From Crambe crambe (lineage: Eukaryota > Porifera > Demospongiae > Poecilosclerida > Crambeidae), in assembly GCA_963924555.1 (NCBI GenBank), contig OZ004583.1, positions 7,454,582 to 7,518,581 on the forward strand: 64,000 nucleotides of DNA, read 5' to 3'. The translations under genes were made by a program, and so were the position numbers. Of this stretch, positions 40,377 through 54,089 are shown one piece after another; the stretch's first letter is position 1, and the number at the start of each line of letters is the position of its first letter. Under the pieces are notes generated by a model, which had not been told where the DNA came from, did no database searches, and saw nothing but the letters and a program-made list of their open reading frames with translations.

Positions 40377-43300
40377 ATGAAAAATTACTTCCTCATCAAC
40401 ATTCTGCTGATACCACTGATCTTTGAAGGTACAGCACGCTAAATAGCTTGCTAGTTTCTATTGGCTTGCATGTATTGGATTATTATAGCCTCCAGTGACT
40501 TTACATTGACATCTGATCCTTCTAACTTGGAGGGAGCTACAGTTTGCCCTGGATATGTACGATTGTTCTGTAAGGCTACCAACATTCAAACTGAATTCGT
40601 AACATGGTTTTTTCATAATGGCACAGTTTATGCAACCAGAACACATAGAGTCAATGAAGTTCTCCCTCAAATAATTCCTCCTCGAAACCCTATTCCTGGA
40701 GTGGAGATTGTATTAACCAAATCATCCACTGATGGATATCAATACACCAGTTATGAATCTACTTTGATGATTAATTTAACACTCTTTAAGAATGTCAGGG
40801 AAAGATTAAGTTTTAAGTGTGGAATTTCTACACAAAAAAGTGGCTCTATTAATCTGAATTTCCGTGTTGCAGGTTAGTAGCTACTTTAGCTAACAAGAGT
40901 AGAACAATGGACTGCTTCAGAGGTAGCTAGCTAGCTAGACAGCTCATTACAGCTAGCTAGCTATAGCTACATGCTTTAACCAAATTGGCAATAAATTTTT
41001 TGCTTATTATAGCACCTCGAGATCCAAGTCCAAATCAAATTATACCAGTGTATAACAGTTCTTACTTGCTCACATCTGCAAAAGTTACCTGGAGGCAACC
41101 AATTGTATGCAAGCAACCATGCACTAATAATTATGTAGCTAGTCAATACATTACACATATTATGATTGTATAAAAGCAAAAGAAGAAGAAGGAAGTATAG
41201 GTGCTTTTATCTTCTCAAAATATATTTCCCTTGCAGCTAGAACTATGCACAAGGGTATTTTATTACCATATCTACTTATTCGCTCGACATTTTGTAGTTG
41301 AAAACATCCTTGGAGCTAACATGTGCCATAACTTAATATGTTCCACTGAATTTCAAATTATATCGATAGATCAAATCCGAATGGGTGATGTATTATCTGT
41401 TGGATTAACGAGTGGGGATATATATCGCCATAACTTGGGAAACAGATTTCAAATTTTTCCGAATACATTCAGTGAGTATCATAATTTATTAGCTATGTGT
41501 TGCTATAGTAATCAAAACCCAGGTGATGGCCAATAATAAATTTCCCTATAGCTAGTTTTCCGATATGTATGCAGTGCGATGGATGATAAGAAATTGATAT
41601 TGATCAGACAATCACACAATGTCCCCACAAAATATTATTTGTCCTAACATTTAACTGGACATAGCTACGTAGAATGTGTATTTTGACAAGTACTTTGTCC
41701 TGACAAACAAATAATGTCCAGACATAATATTGGCCAGAAAATGTCAGATGTCAGGCTGTTATCATATGAGCTTGTGTATGTACAGCTGTTTGAACTTGTT
41801 GATCACTATAGGGTTTACCATTAAATTTTGTTTGTTTATTTTTTAGCTTAGCTATAGGTGAGCTGAAGCATTGTAGCTAGTGAAGATAATGATAATTGCT
41901 GGTCCATTTTTTGACATGCTAAATCACACATAACTAGATTTTGCAGCATGTACGCTAGCTATAGCATACATGTAGCTGCAGCCAGCATTAATTGACTCAG
42001 CAACAAGGAATACTCAATGAACTCCCTCACTGGTCTGCTGCCTGGAAATAAGTCAATCAACCTTGATCTCTATTAGAAGACACTATTAAAGATTCCAACT
42101 ATAAGTGACTCCCAAGTTGTATAACATATTATACAAGTAACAATTATCAGCTATCGAAGCATTATGGCAACGTGCATGAGAATTAGAGAATTCAAGCATA
42201 GCATCCATTATAAATAATAATTTATTATTCTATAGCTCTCTAAAATGAGACAATTTGATTGGTCCATGTGACATGTGATATAAATACTCGTGTTACATGC
42301 CTGCGTATGCACATGAATTATAGTTGCCCTAGCCCTAGCCCTAGCCCTAGCACTCTAGCCCAGGGCAGTAAGGTTTGCTAGTTTTAGCGAGGATGAAATT
42401 GAAATATTCCTGTATGATAAAGATAGTGAGAACACTAAAAAGATCTACTACGTAAGCTTGCAGTAGGAATATTCAAGAGATGAACCGTCCTTGTCCCATC
42501 AACCACTTGCACTCCGAGAACCTCTCCAGGTCCATTTTAGAGAGCTATAGGATAAATCAATTAATGCACCCTTCAGTATATGGAATACCATGATTTATTA
42601 CACCGGTGGGGAATATTGCCCAACTCGTATGGTTACATACTGAAGGGTGAATATAATTATTATCATTGCTATTATTTAGCTAAATGCTAATTCCACAGAT
42701 GTTTCTATTAACCCTGGATTGAACTATGTGATCACTGAGAACACTTGTAATACTAGACTTCATTGTTCATACTTTAATAAGACTGGGTGTCAGATACAGT
42801 ACAGTCGAAACCCTTCATATCAAAACCTTGGTTCTCCTTTTGACATCCCAAACAATGGATTAGAACTTCACAGGCGATCCACTACCAACTACTTTCAAAT
42901 CACATTTGATTTTAATCCTGGTGTCAAAATTCTATATCAAGGAGTATTCTTCAGGACAGAACTTCGTGAGAAACATAATAATAATAATAATTAGAATATT
43001 ATTATAAGTATGCTGATGATAGTACAACTAACTAACTCCAAGTAGTCAAAGCACACTACCTCTCCCTCTCCCTTCCTACCTCCCACTCTCTCTCCCTCCC
43101 TCCCTCCTACTCCCTCCCTCCTCCTCCCTTTCTATCAATAGAAGCTCCTCCTTACCCTTCATATGCTACCTGTTCTCTTGTCCGCACTACTGGAGGTGCA
43201 GAGGTCTCCTTCCGGTGGTCCTCCACTTTTTTCATCCCTCTGTATAACGTAGAGATGTATCGTATTATTATAGAATCGAGCCGTCAAACCTCTGCCACCC

Positions 43301-46150
43301 CCTGTTCCTATGATCAGACAATAGTAAGTCTGTTCTTGTCTGTACAGGAGTATTATGTATAATAACAAGAGAGGCTGAGCAATTCTGAAGTATGAAGTGA
43401 CAAAACTGTAGTTATAGTTGGCTGCATACACTAAACTATAGAAGCATGCTTTTGATGGGGAATTAATTATTACTGTAATAATTCTAGCTGTACCCATTTG
43501 TTTGTTTGTTTGTTGTTTGTTTAGGTTATTGGTAATTTGTTGTTGATTTTTGTTTGTCTTTTTTTTTTTTTTTTTTTTTGTTCTGTAGCTATCATACATA
43601 CAGAGCTGTGTTTCATTTTTTTGTATTATCTTCATAGAGATCCAATGAAAGATACAGGTGCTCTGGACTGCACCTGGGGACAAACTACAACTTCTATGTC
43701 AGTGCCATCAACTGTGGGGGTAGAGAAGGGGCCAGCAACATTTTCCAGATCATGCTTAAAGGTATCGATGAGTAACAGAATTTAAAGCTAATAATTATGT
43801 ATGTCCCGCCCCCTTTTTACATGAGTGCAAAAAATTCTTCTAAGATGTTAGTGAATGAATTCAACATCCTTCCCTCTTCTGTGTACGTAGATGTAGTATT
43901 TCATTGTAGCCTTCTAAGAACCTGTAGAGTAAGGGTAGAAGAAAAAGAATGGCCTTTGACCTGCCATTATAGAGCTATAGAGATATAAAATTTTTAAATG
44001 CAGCTCCTACTGATGCTAGAATTTTTCCTGTGTATGGTCAGAATGGACGACTAAGTGAGGTGACAGTGCAGTGGATGCGGCAGGTTAGACACACTGTGTA
44101 TAGCAGCTTCAGTGTATACCATAAATCACATTTTCCCCTTCAGGCACGCTTTTCTGATAAATGCTCTTTGAATCAACTCCCAAACTACAGAGTTGTCCTG
44201 CATGACAACACAAGAGAAAGAGTGGATCAGAGAATGATCAGACCTGATAGCTGTAGTAGTAATAACCTCTGCTCCATCTCCTTCCCTTTCTCCTTGTCAG
44301 ATCAACCAGACCCAAGCTATTCTTTTAGGGTTGATATTACAGGAACCTTTGGATCAACTAGCACTTCCACATCTCTAGGTGAGTTGATTTATAAACGTGC
44401 AGGTCACGTGTGACCAATCAGATCCTTCAAAATATTATAATTAATGTGCATGTGTATCAATCAAGCGGAACTGTGCTGGGCAAACAGGAATTTAGGACCA
44501 CCTGGAGCCTCTATACAAATCAAAAATATAGATAAACCTCGAACAAACTCTGAAAGTTCGAAAGGCTACTTAGCTAATCAGCCATAAAAGCTTCATGCAC
44601 AAAGAAAGAATCTAACTGAAGAGTCATTTGGAAACACTAGAACTTTAAGGTAGGCTTCCCAACTAAGCTATCTATGCTACCTTCAGTACCTGGAGTTTCC
44701 TATAGGAGCTGTCTCATGCATCAATGGAGCACAATAGAAGTTATACCATTAAATCTGGTCACACAATTATAAGCATACATTCCACAGTATTTCCAACGTG
44801 TATTTTATACATAGCTAACTGTGATATTATGGTAGCCCACTCATAGCACTCATTAGAACCACATAGGAATGTTAGCACCAACTCAAATCTGATTGTGCAG
44901 TGTACATACATACATTGTAGCTGTATTAATTTGAAAAGCTGATACATTATTATTGATCATGAGACAACTGATTGAGTTGCATTTATATACTATAGGCCCT
45001 GAGTAGGCATGATGGTGAGTATTACAACCTTGTGTATGTGCTGAGGGTTATACAAGTGAACATTAGGTATTAATTAATTGTATTGTGATTATTCCTTTAC
45101 TGACTAGATGCTAGTAAAGTCCCATTTTCCGTTGATGTTCCCATCTCCTCTGAGGGCTGTGTGACATCCATCCTCTGTTCCTACCATATGTGCTTCTTCC
45201 AATATGGCCATAACTCCTCTTACCAGAACTTGAGCCTTTCATTGTCTATCTCCCTCAATTCCCTTCTCCAAATAACTGTCACAGATGCTGCTACAATCCA
45301 TTATTATCAGATGACTTACAATACTTCCATTTACGTTTTTCAGGTCAGAGGAAACTTCACTTCTGGTAAAGGTGAGTTAGAACATAATTATACATGCACA
45401 TGATGACATCATGTTGGGTGTGTGTAGTTACACAGTTGACATCTGCAAATCAAGGTCTGGTGGTTGTGGGTGTGATAGCATTAATATTTGGAGCCATTAT
45501 ACTTGGAGTGATCATTACATGGATGCTAATTAATAAAGGTATCATTCAATAGATATATGAATTCTGTTTGTTTGTTTGTTTGTTATTGTTGTTGTTGTTT
45601 ATGTTATTGTTTTCATTTGTTTGTTTGTTTTTTCCTCCTCTAGGACCATGGCTATCTCTGGGTTTCTCTGTGACAGGATTGGCTGTAGCATTGTTATCTC
45701 TTGCGTTGTGGGTGGCAGTGGGATTTCATGTTGGACTGCAAACAAGTACGTAAGCATTACTCTTTTTCTCAGGTTAGTATTAATTCCTTTGTGTGCATGC
45801 AGATACATGTGATCCTACTTGGCAGTCTTCTAGAAATGGTCTCATCAGCTCAGCCCATGTTTTCTCAGACATCAATTTCCTGATAGCAATTGGTGGACTC
45901 CTTGTTTCTGCTATTCACTACAAATTTAGAGGTGAAACTGACGTGATGTGCACTTAAATGAAAGATGATTAGCTACGTAGCTAGCTACTCAATTGACCAA
46001 TAACTAAATTTTTGCCATTACAGTAAACCTACACTAGCTATAATTATTTGAATGGATGCAGGTAAACAATCGAAGAAAAAGGATCAGGTTTCCAGCCCCC
46101 CGACTTCTGTGGATGACCTCGGTAAACTTGGATGGAGAAAAACATATTGA
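40377..46150 (+). CDS. Gene E: tandem copy of gene D
   Basis: Same architecture and length as D, about 781 residues. Exons: 40377-40428 signal peptide; 40489-40872 Ig-like; 41013-41104 + 41237-41471 FN3; 42699-42965 cysteine module; 43142-43323 + 43638-43761 FN3; 44004-44083 + 44144-44378 FN3; 45108-45371 second cysteine module; 45428-45538, 45644-45745 and 45803-45931 membrane segments; 46062-46150 tail. It differs from D at scattered codons, mostly in the Ig and first FN3 exons (for example LFCKATNIQT against LFCNATSIRT); the membrane exons and tail are almost unchanged. One FN3 donor is GTATGC rather than GTAAGC. It lacks the 732-bp transposon of D and has an 83-bp foldback at 42567-42649. 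No disabling change seen. Confidence 0.8.
42332..42357 (+). repeat. (CCCTAG)n telomere-like array in gene E
   Basis: About four CCCTAG units, inverted relative to the array in D and at a different point of the same intron. Gene F has only about two units at 49417-49430; gene D has none here and a different junction. Confidence 0.75.
42567..42649. mobile_element. 83-bp hairpin element in the gene E intron
   Basis: CACCCTTCAGTAT and ATACTGAAGGGTG are perfect inverted ends. Gene F has the same insertion near 49646-49731. In D the site holds only CACCCTTCATTATGG and a local palindrome. It therefore entered the E/F lineage or was trimmed in D. Confidence 0.65.
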
Positions 46151-47468
46151 AAACTTTTATTACTAGCAAAACACTTTCACGATTGTTTATGTCTCCAGCC
46201 CAGTCAGCAATCTTTTGATCATTATACTTTATAGAATTGTACCACCTAATTATGTACGTATTATCTTAATATGGTTATGATTTATCTTGTGTCCTGATTG
46301 GTTGATTTGTGTGCTACTGTATATACCTTATGTAGCTATGTATGTGTGTTCATCTCTAGCTCTCTAGAGTCTTGCTTTTTGAAAGTCGTTATACATAGTG
46401 GAGGGCCTGTTACTTGGAAAAGCCAGAAACAAAGCTGTGTTGCTCTCTCTAATGCTGAGGTTGAATACATAGTATAGCTCTCTCAAGTGCAGCTCAAGAG
46501 CCAAGACACAGACCACAATTAATCAGTCTGCTATTGTAATACTTTAATTTCATGGCTGGGCCAAGTAATAATTATAATAATTATTCTTATTGACATCAAA
46601 GATTGAGTATTATCCACCTGAAGAAAAAATGACTGCCGACATCTTCACAAAAAGTGTGAATCGCGAATACTTCAGAAACAAAGCTGGAATTGTCAAACAA
46701 CCTCATTACATCAAAAAGTGAGGGAAGAGTTTTGCATATTATAGCTATCATTATTACGTACTTGTATGATCAACTTAAGGATTTCACTTATCTTTTGGAA
46801 TGTGAGCATAAACAACACATCCAAAAACTCTTAAATGTTCAGTTTATCTGGTCACTTCTGGAAGTACTATACATACATGAGATTGTGCCTGGCTTGCAGA
46901 ATTCTGGGTGGTGAGTCACTCATCCCTGCAATAATCCATCCAACTACCATAGGCATTCTTTCTTTGTCAGTGTCATACCTTTATGGAACTCCCTCATAAT
47001 AATATTAGCTAGTGTCATCACACTTGGGATATAAAAGCCGCATCCCTCCCACCTTTCTCTCTCTCTCATTTCTTTTTCTTTTTCTTTTTCCTTGGGTGCA
47101 AGAAAAATTCAACAGTGTGATCACTTTCACAAGGAAAGTATAAATTATTCAACCAAATTAGTTTACTGCCTCACTATTCTTCCATACGAAACGCAATGGT
47201 CCTGGAAACCCTCTTGTATGACCTATTGTATGACCTACCCTGTATTTCTTTTTTACTGCTGCACATCACGAAAAGACTACTTTAGCTGTATAATAATGTC
47301 TAGAATAAGATTGAGTCCGTGAGCTTCCACCTATAAAGTGTAATCTTTGTTCGGTAGGGTAAAGGGTCGACTGCGCCAGGCGATAGCAAACGCTGACGCG
47401 GCGCGGCTGTATCTATGACAATAACAGACGCCTCCTTCCACCTTCATGTCGCGTCGACAAGCTTAGCT
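46151..47468. other. Intergenic E-F: second copy of the Copia / tail relic / promoter block
   Basis: Copia RNase H relic at about 46375-46720 (TWKSQKQSCVALSNAEVEYI, now frameshifted just after), a minus-strand integrase scrap to about 46850, and a G-type tail relic (RKIQQCDHFHKESINYSTK) at about 47097-47246. The E/F promoter block ends at the gene F start. Near-identical to 39079-40376. Confidence 0.7.
47097..47246 (+). pseudogene. Relic of a gene G-type cytoplasmic tail (after gene E)
   Basis: Translation begins ARKIQQCDHFHKESINYSTK, even closer to gene G than the D copy (Gln kept where D has Arg). It carries the same deletion and frame loss as the D copy, so the damage predates the D/E duplication. 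Confidence 0.75.
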
Positions 47469-50400
47469 ATGAAAAATTACTTCCCCATCAACATTCTGCT
47501 GGTACCACTGATCTTTGAAGGTACAGCACGCTAAATAGCTTGCTAATTTCTATTGGCTTGCATGTATTGGATTATTACAGCCTCCAGTGACTTTACATTG
47601 ACATCTGATCCTTCTAACTTGGAGGGAGCTACAGTTTGCCCTGGATATGTACAATTGTTCTGTAAGGCTACCAACATTCAAACTGAATTCGTAACATGGT
47701 TTTTTCATAATGGCACAGTTTATGCAACCAGAACACATAGAGTCAATGAAGTTCTCCCTCAAATAATTCCTCCTCGAAACCCTATTCCTGGAGTGGAGAT
47801 TGTATTAACCAAATCATCTACTGATGAATATCAATACACCAGTTATGAATCTACTTTGATGATTAATTTAACACTCTTTAAGAATGTCAGGGAAAGATTA
47901 AGTTTTAAGTGTGGAATTTCTACACAAAAAAGTGGCTCTATTAATCTGAATTTCCGTGTTGCAGGTTAGTAGCTACTTTAGCTAACAAGAGTAGAACAAT
48001 GGACTGCTTCAGAGGTAGCTAGCTAGCTAGACAGCTCATTACAGCTAGCTAGCTATAGCTACATGCTTTAACCAAATTGGCAATAAATTTTTTGCTTATT
48101 ATAGCACCTCGAGATCCAAGTCCAAATCAAATTATACCAGTGTATAACAGTTCTTACTTGCTCACTTCTGCAAAAGTTACCTGGAGGCAACCAATTGTAA
48201 GCAAGCAACCATGTACTAATAATTATGTAGCTAGTCAATACATTACATATTATGATTGTATAAAAGCAAAAGAAGAAGAAGGAAGTATAAGTGCTTTTGT
48301 CTTCTCAAAATATATTTCCCTTGCAGCTAGAACTATGCGCAAGGGTATTTTATTACCATATCTACTTATTCGCTCGACATTTTGTAGTTGAAAACATCCT
48401 TGGAGCTAACATGTGCCATAACTTAATATGTTCCACTGAATTTCAAATTATATCGATAGATCAAATCCGAATGGGTGATGTATTATCTGTTGGATTAACG
48501 AGTGGGGATATATATCGCCATAACTTGGGAAACAGATTTCAAATTTTTCCGAATACATTCAGTGAGTATCATAATTTATTAGCTATGTGTTGCTATAGTA
48601 ATCAAAACCCAGGTGATGGCCAATAATAAATTTCCCTATAGCTAGTTTTCCGATATGTATGCAGTGCGATGGATGATAAGAAATTGATATTGATCAGACA
48701 ATCACACAATGTCCCCACAAAGTATAATTTGTCCTAACATTTAACTGGACATAGCTACGTAGAATGTGTATTTTGATAAGTACTTTTGTCCTGACAAACA
48801 AATAATGTCCAGACATAATATTGGCCAGAAAATGTCAGATGTCAGGCTGTTGTCATATGAGCTTGTGTATGTACAGCTGTTTGAACTTGTTGATCACTAT
48901 AGGGTTTACCATTAAATTTTGTTTGTTTATTTTTTAGCTTAGCTATAGGTGAGCTGAAGCATTGTAGCTAGTGAAGATAATGATAATTGCTGGTCCATTT
49001 TTTGACATGCTAAATCACACATAACTAGATTTTGCAGCATGTACGCTAGCTATAGCATACATGTAGCTGCAGCCAGCATTAATTGACTCAGCAACAAGGA
49101 ATACTCAATGAACTCCCTCACTGGTCTGCTGCCTGGAAATAAGTCAATCAACCTTGATCTCTATTAGAAGACACTATTAAAGATTCCAACTATAAGTGAC
49201 TCCCAAGTTGTATAACATATTATACAAGTAACAATTATCAGCTATCGAAGCATTATGGCAACGTGCATGAGAATTAGAGAATTCAAGCATAGCATCCATT
49301 ATAAATAATAATTTATTATTCTATAGCTCTCTAAAATGAGACAATTTGATTGGTCCATGTGACATGTGATATAAATACTCGTGTTACATGCCTGCGTATG
49401 CACATGAATTATAGTTGCCCTAGCCCTAGCACTCTAGCCCAGGGCAGTAAGGTTTGCTAGTTTTAGCGAGGATGAAATTGAAATATTCCTGTATGATAAA
49501 GATAGTGAGAACACTAAAAAGATCTACTACGTAAGCTTGCAGTAGGAATATTCAAGAGATGAACCGTCCTTGTCCCATCAACCACTTGCACTCCGAGAAC
49601 CTCTCCAGGTCCATTTTAGAGAGCTATAGGATAAATCAATTAATGCACCCTTCAGTATAATGGAATACCATGATTTATTACACCCTCGGTGGGGAATATT
49701 GCCCAACTCGTATGGTTACATACTGAAGGGTGAATATAATTATTATCATTGCTATTATTAGCTAAATGCTAATTCCACAGATGTTTCTATTAACCCTGGA
49801 TTGAACTATGTGATCACTGAGAACACTTGTAATACTAGACTTCATTGTTCATACTTTAATAAGACTGGGTGTCAGATACAGTACAGTCGAAACCCTTCAT
49901 ATCAAAACCTTGGTTCTCCTTTTGACATCCCAAACAATGGATTAGAACTTCACAGGCGATCCACTACCAACTACTTTCAAATCACATTTGATTTTAATCC
50001 TGGTGTCAAAATTCTATATCAAGGAGTATTCTTCAGGACAGAACTTCGTGAGAAACATAATAATAATAATAATTAGAATATTATTATAAGTATGCTGATG
50101 ATAGTACAACTAACTAACTCCAAGTAGTCAAAGCGCACTACCTCTCCCTCTCCCTTCCTACCTCCTACTCTCTCTCCCTCCCTCCCTCCTACTCCCTCCC
50201 TCCTCCTCCCTTTCTATCAATAGAAGCTCCTCCTTACCCTTCATATGCTACCTGTTCTCTTGTCCGCACTACTGGAGGTGCAGAGGTCTCCTTCCGGTGG
50301 TCCTCCACTTTTTTCATCCCTCTGTATAACGTAGAGATGTATCGTATTATTATAGAATCGAGCCGTCAAACCTCTGCCACCCCCTGTTCCTATGATCAGA

Positions 50401-52479
50401 CAATAGTAAGTCTGTTCTTGTCTGTACAGGAGTATTATGTATAATAACAAGAGAGGCTGAGCAATTCTGAAGTATGAAGTGACAAAACTGTAGTTATAGT
50501 TGGCTGCATACACTAAACTATAGAAGCATGCTTTTGATGGGGAATTAATTATTACTGTTATAATTCTAGCTGTACCCATTTGTTTGTTTGTTTGTTGTTT
50601 GTTTAGGTTATTGGTAATTTGTTGTTGATTTTTGTTTGTCTTTTTTTTTTTTTTTTTTTTTTTGTTCTGTAGCTATCATACATACAGAGCTGTGTTTCAT
50701 TTTTTTGTATTATCTTCATAGAGATCCAATGAAAGATACAGGTGCTCTGGACTGCACCTGGGGACAAACTACAACTTCTATGTCAGTGCCATCAACTGTG
50801 GGGGTAGAGAAGGGGCCAGCAACATTTTCCAGATCACGCTTAAAGGTATCGATGAATAACAGAATTTAAAAAAATAATTAGCTAATAATTATGTATGCTC
50901 CCCCCCTTTTTTTACATGAGTGCAAAAAAATTCTTCTAAATAAAAATGTTAAGTATAGGGATATTAGCAAATGAATTCAACATCCTTCCCTCTTCTGTGT
51001 ACATAGATGTAGTATTTCATTGTAGCCTTCTAAGAACCTGTAGAGTAAGGGTAGAAGAAAAAGAAGATTATACGTACACTATGGCCTTTGACCCACCATC
51101 CCTATACTTACAGAGCTATAGAGATATAAAAATTTTAAATGCAGCTCCTACTGATGCTAGAATTTTTCCTATGTATGGTCAGAATGGACGACTAAGTAAA
51201 GTGACAGTGCAGTGGATGCGGCAGGTTAGACACACTGTGTATAGCAGCTTCAGTGTAATACCATAAATCACATTTTCCCCCTTCAGGTGCGCTTTTCTGA
51301 TAAATGCTCTTTTAATCAACTCCCAGACTACAGAGTTGTCCTGCATGACAACACAAGAAAAAGAATGGATCAGAGGATGATCAGACCTGGTAGCTGCAGT
51401 AGTAATAACCTCTGCTCCATCTCCTTCCCTTTCTCCTTGTCAGATCAACCAGACCCAAGCTATTCTTTTAGGGTTGATATTACAGGAACCTTTGGATCAA
51501 CTAGCACTTCCACATCTCTAGGTCAGTTGATTTATAAATGTGCAGGTCATGTGTGACCGATCAGATCCTTCAAAATATTATAATTAATGTGCATGTGTAT
51601 CAATCAACCGCACATTTCACATGTGGAACTGTGCTGAATTTAGGACCAACCTTTTACGCATTATAGCATACATTCCACAGTGTTTCCAACGTGTAATACA
51701 GAGATTTTATACATAGCTAACTGTGACATTATGGTAGCCCACTCATAGCACTCATCATAACCACATAGGAATGTTAGCACCAACTCAAATCTGATTGTGC
51801 AGTGTACATTACACATGTAGCTGTGTTAATTTGAAAAGCTGATATTTGAATTACATTATTATTGATCATGAGACAATAATTATTGATCGGGTTGCTAGGG
51901 CCCGAGTAGGCATGATGGTGAGTATTACAACCTTGTGTATGTGCTGGGGGTTGTAATACGAGTGAACACTAGGTATTAATTTGTGATTATTCCTTTACTG
52001 ATTAGATGCTAGTAAAGTCCCATTTTCCGTTGATGTTCCCATCTCCTCTGAGGGCTGTGTGACATCCATCCTCTGTTCCTACCATATGTGATTCTTCCAA
52101 TATGGCCGTGACTCTTCTTACCAGAACTTGAGCCTTTCATTGTCTATCTCCCTCAATTCCCTTCTCCAAATAACTGTCACAGATGCTGCTACAATCCATT
52201 ATTATCAGATGACTTACAATACTTCCATTTACGTTTTTCAGGTCAGAGGAAACTTCACTTCTGGTAAGGGTGAGTTAGAACATAATTATACCTACACATG
52301 ATGACATCATGTTGATGTGTGTAGCTGTACAGTTGACATCTGCAAATCAAGGTCTGGTGGTTGTGGGTGTGATAGCATTAATATTTGGAGCCATTATACT
52401 TGGAGTGATCATTACATGGATGTTAATTAATAAAGGTATGATTCAATAGATATAATATGACTTCTTCACTTCAGTTGGT

Positions 52480-52513
<34 letters not shown>

Positions 52514-53048
52514 ATTTTCGTTCATCTTATTGTTGTTGTTTTTTCCCTCTAGGACCATGGCTATCTCTGGGTTTCTCTGTGACAGGATTTGTAGTAGCAT
52601 TGTTATCTCTTGTGTTATGGGTGGCAGTGGGAGTTCATGTTGGACTGCCAAGTAAGCATTACTCTTTTTCTCAGATTAGTATTAATTCCTTTGTGCACAT
52701 GCAGATACATGTGATCCTACTTGGCAATCTTCTAGAAATGGTCTCATCAACTCAGCCCATGTTTTCTCAGACATCAATTTCCTGATAGCAATTGGTGGAC
52801 TCCTTGTTTCTGCTATTCACTACAAATTTAAAGGTGAAACTGACGTGATGTGCACTTAAATGAAAGATGATTAGCTAGCTAGCTACTCAATTGACCAATA
52901 ACTAAATTTTTTCCATTACAGTAAACCTACACTAGCTATAATTATTTGAATGGATGCAGGTAAACAATCGAAGAAAAAGGATCAGGTTTCCAGCCCCCCG
53001 ACTTCTGAGGATGTCCTAGGTGATCTTGGATCAAGAAAAATATATTGA
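47469..53048 (+). pseudogene. Gene F: copy of D/E with an in-frame stop before the membrane
   Basis: Exons: 47469-47520, 47581-47964, 48105-48196, 48327-48561, 49781-50047, 50224-50405, 50722-50845, 51145-51224, 51287-51521, 52006-52269, 52325-52435, 52553-52651, 52705-52833, 52960-53048. Splice sites and phases match D and E. In the second cysteine module, TGC (Cys in CSYHMCFFQYG) is TGA at 52089-52091, ending the protein after about 578 residues and before all membrane segments. Other changes: Leu to Pro in the signal peptide (MKNYFPINILL), a weaker FN3 donor (GTCAGT for GTGAGT at 51522), a lost codon at the end of segment 2, and a changed tail (VLGDLGSRKIY). It is either a pseudogene or a secreted ectodomain; decay by nonsense-mediated mRNA decay is also possible. 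Confidence 0.75.
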
Positions 53049-53689
53049 AAACTTTTATTACTAGCTAAATATTTTTATGATTGTTTATGTCACCAGCCCA
53101 GTCAGCAATCTTTTAATCCCTTTTTACATATAACTACTTTAATTAGAATTGTATCAGCATTATCTTAGTATGGTTATGATTTAATTATCAAATTGTGTCC
53201 TGATTGGCTGATTTACCTTATGTAGCTGTATGTGTGTTCATCTCTAGCTCTCTAGAGTCTTGCTTTTTGAAAGTCGTTATACATACCTGTTAGCTACTTG
53301 GAAAAGCCAGAAACAAAGCTGTATTGCTCTCTCAACTGCTGAGGTCGAATATAATAGCTCTCTCAAAATGCAGCTCAAGAGTCAGTGTGGCTCAGACAAC
53401 TTACTTCTCAATTAGGGAGCATTACCAATTAAGACACCGACCACAATTAATCAGTCTGCTATTGTAATGCCTTAATTCCATGGCTGGGCCAAGTAATAAT
53501 TATAATGACATCAGGAAGATTGAGTATTATCCAACTGAAGAAATGACTGCCGACATCTTCACAAAAGGTGAAACAAAGCTGGAATTGTAAAACAAACCTC
53601 ATTACGTCAAAAAAGTGAGGGAAGAGTTTTGGCTATCATTATCACTTGTATGATCAACTTAAGGATTTCACTCATCCTTTGGAATGTGA

Positions 53690-54037
53690 GCATAAACATC
53701 ACATCCAAAAACTCTTAAATGTTCCACTTTAGGCTTCTTCTTACCATGCCATGCTTCATAAGGTGTCATTTCTTTAACAGCTTTAATAGTAGGACATCTG
53801 TTCCTCAAGTAGACAGCAGTTGAAATGGCTTCGGCCCAGAACTCATGTGTGGCATCTAGCAGCATTGAACGAGACAGTTCGATTTATTCTCTCTGCAGCA
53901 TCATTTTGTTCAGGAGTCTTAGGAATGGTATGTTCATGATGTACCCATTCTAACTTCAGGTAGATTTCGAATCTTTTCGAGGTGTAGCTAGCTACGTACT
54001 CCCTTTCATTAGCTATCTGCATGAGTGTTCTCAACAC
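53690..54037 (-). mobile_element. Ty1/Copia integrase fragment
   Basis: Minus-strand translation in two frames: EWVHHEHTIPKTPEQNDAAE and ERINRT, the Copia integrase pattern (H-x-x-T-x-P-x-T-P-x-Q-N-x-x-A-E-R-x-N-R-T), then ATHEFWAEAISTAVYLRNRC and MTPYEAWHGKKPxV-like sequence ending VFGCDVYAHIPKDE. One frameshift separates the halves. It points against the RNase H piece at 53265-53610, so the parent element was broken and inverted. Confidence 0.8.
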
Positions 54038-54089
54038 ACATTAGAATGAACTAACTCAAGTGGAGCATGCATGCTGGGCCCTATATTGA

